A DNA stretch of 14,209 nt from an uncultured Collinsella sp. (lineage in GTDB: Bacteria > Actinomycetota > Coriobacteriia > Coriobacteriales > Coriobacteriaceae). Position 1 is the first letter of the stretch. Each line of letters begins with the position of its first letter. The stretch is from positions 1 through 14,209 of the forward strand of contig USFU01000030.1 in assembly GCA_900554135.1 (NCBI GenBank), in the 5' to 3' direction. The position numbers were made by a program, and so were the translations under genes. The notes beneath the pieces are model-generated. The model was not told the origin of the DNA and searched no databases. It worked only from the letters and a program-made list of their open reading frames with translations. Positions 13,548-14,209 of the stretch are shown piece by piece.

Positions 13548-14209
13548 GTCTGCAGACGAGGATTAAAGCCGCTGGCGCGGCCGCCGCGGCTGCCCCCGTT
13601 GATGCGGGACGCCACCGTGCCGTTAAACGCCGCACCAAGCGTGCGGTGATGGACCGCATGGGCTACGACGAGGTGGCGCGCATCAGTGCCTACGTCGACC
13701 CTGCCCTTGCCCGCTCTGAGCTGCGTCCGGCGGTGGAAGCGGCGCTCAACGTGGAAGAGCCGACCGACTTGGCGACGCCTGAGCGTGAGACCATCATCGA
13801 CGAGATCCTAGATGACGTGGTGGGCCTGGGACCGCTGCAGCCGCTCATCGAGGACGACACCGTTACCGAAATCATGATCAACGGCTGTCGCTCTGCCTTT
13901 TTTGAGCGCAGTGGCGTTTTGTATCCCATCGAGCACGCGTTTGAGGACGACGAGCAGATCCGTGTGCTCATCGACCGCATCATCTCGCCGCTCGGCCGTC
14001 GTATCGACGAGCGTAGCCCCATCGTCAACGCCCGCCTCAAGACGGGTTATCGCGTCAACGCAGTGATTCCACCCGTGGCGATCGACGGGCCAATCCTCAC
14101 CATCCGTAAGTTCTCGGACCGCATCTGTTCGTTGGACGAGCTTGTGGGGTTGGGGTCACTGCCGCTTTGGTATGCGCAGCTGCTGTCGTGCGCGGTGTCG
14201 TTGCGGCAG
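13544..14209 (+). CDS. cpaF: CpaF/TadA-like pilus secretion ATPase (3' partial)
   Basis: This is the hexameric GspE/VirB11-type ATPase that powers Tad pilus assembly on the cytoplasmic face. The frame is open to the end of the window; 222 residues are visible and the Walker A, Walker B and His-box lie beyond it. The N-terminal domain is typical: DDVVGLGPLQPLI (90-102), VTEIMING (107-114), GRRIDERSPIVNARL (151-165), RVNAVIPP (170-177) and LTIRKF (185-190). A basic, Ala-rich stretch of about 35 residues precedes it. The start ATG overlaps the cpaE stop by 4 bases (ATGA), implying translational coupling. The order cpaB-cpaE-cpaF matches Tad loci; tadB/tadC, prepilin peptidase and flp pilin genes would be expected downstream. 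Confidence 0.93.
   Translation, partial: MSLQTRIKAAGAAAAAAPVDAGRHRAVKRRTKRAVMDRMGYDEVARISAYVDPALARSELRPAVEAALNVEEPTDLATPERETIIDEILDDVVGLGPLQPLIEDDTVTEIMINGCRSAFFERSGVLYPIEHAFEDDEQIRVLIDRIISPLGRRIDERSPIVNARLKTGYRVNAVIPPVAIDGPILTIRKFSDRICSLDELVGLGSLPLWYAQLLSCAVSLRQ

Overview
The window is a high-GC bacterial chromosome segment with compact gene spacing, GTG and TTG starts, and canonical Shine-Dalgarno sites. Gene content (CbiM-PDGLE/CbiQ/CbiO transporter, a Tad/Flp pilus locus, and a solitary nuclease-like protein of a type I associate with Coriobacteriia) suggests an actinobacterial gut anaerobe near Collinsella. That placement is inference: no rRNA or taxonomic marker is present.

Layout, left to right. 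(1) 1-2559: a cobalt/nickel ECF importer operon on +, with the 3' part of cbiM (PDGLE tail fused), then cbiQ and cbiO. (2) 2640-3488: a zinc-dependent phospholipase C-like protein on +, converging on (3) 3485-4558 on -, a 357-aa protein with a PD-(D/E)XK/DUF559-like C-terminus. The two stop codons share one palindromic CTAG. (4) 4559-4976: an AT-richer gene-free stretch with a perfect 21-bp inverted repeat spanning 130 nt, a small palindrome and the pyk terminator. (5) 4977-6437: pyruvate kinase on -. (6) 6438-6878: a divergent intergenic region with a pyk promoter, an ATPase promoter and a strongly structured leader RNA. (7) 6879-9560: a SERCA-like Ca2+ P-type ATPase on +. (8) 9561-9801: a 91-nt nested inverted repeat, a terminator and a promoter. 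(9) 9802-10986: the ribosome-assembly GTPase RsgA, followed by a strong terminator. (10) 11239 to the end: cpaB, cpaE and cpaF (partial), translationally coupled, the front of a Tad/Flp type IVb pilus operon, preceded by operator-like repeats and a 5'-UTR hairpin.

Functional grouping: the Cbi genes import Co2+ or Ni2+. Pyruvate kinase (glycolysis), the Ca2+ ATPase (ion efflux) and RsgA (30S maturation) are independently transcribed housekeeping genes. CpaB/CpaE/CpaF provide a periplasmic/envelope component, a localisation ATPase and the secretion motor of the pilus.

The most notable non-gene signal is the leader of the Ca2+ ATPase. It has two hairpins whose loops are perfectly complementary over 7 nt, a stem that buries the Shine-Dalgarno sequence, and a competing alternative helix. 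I do not recognise it as a known riboswitch class. The second is the 130-nt inverted-repeat element beside the nuclease-like gene.
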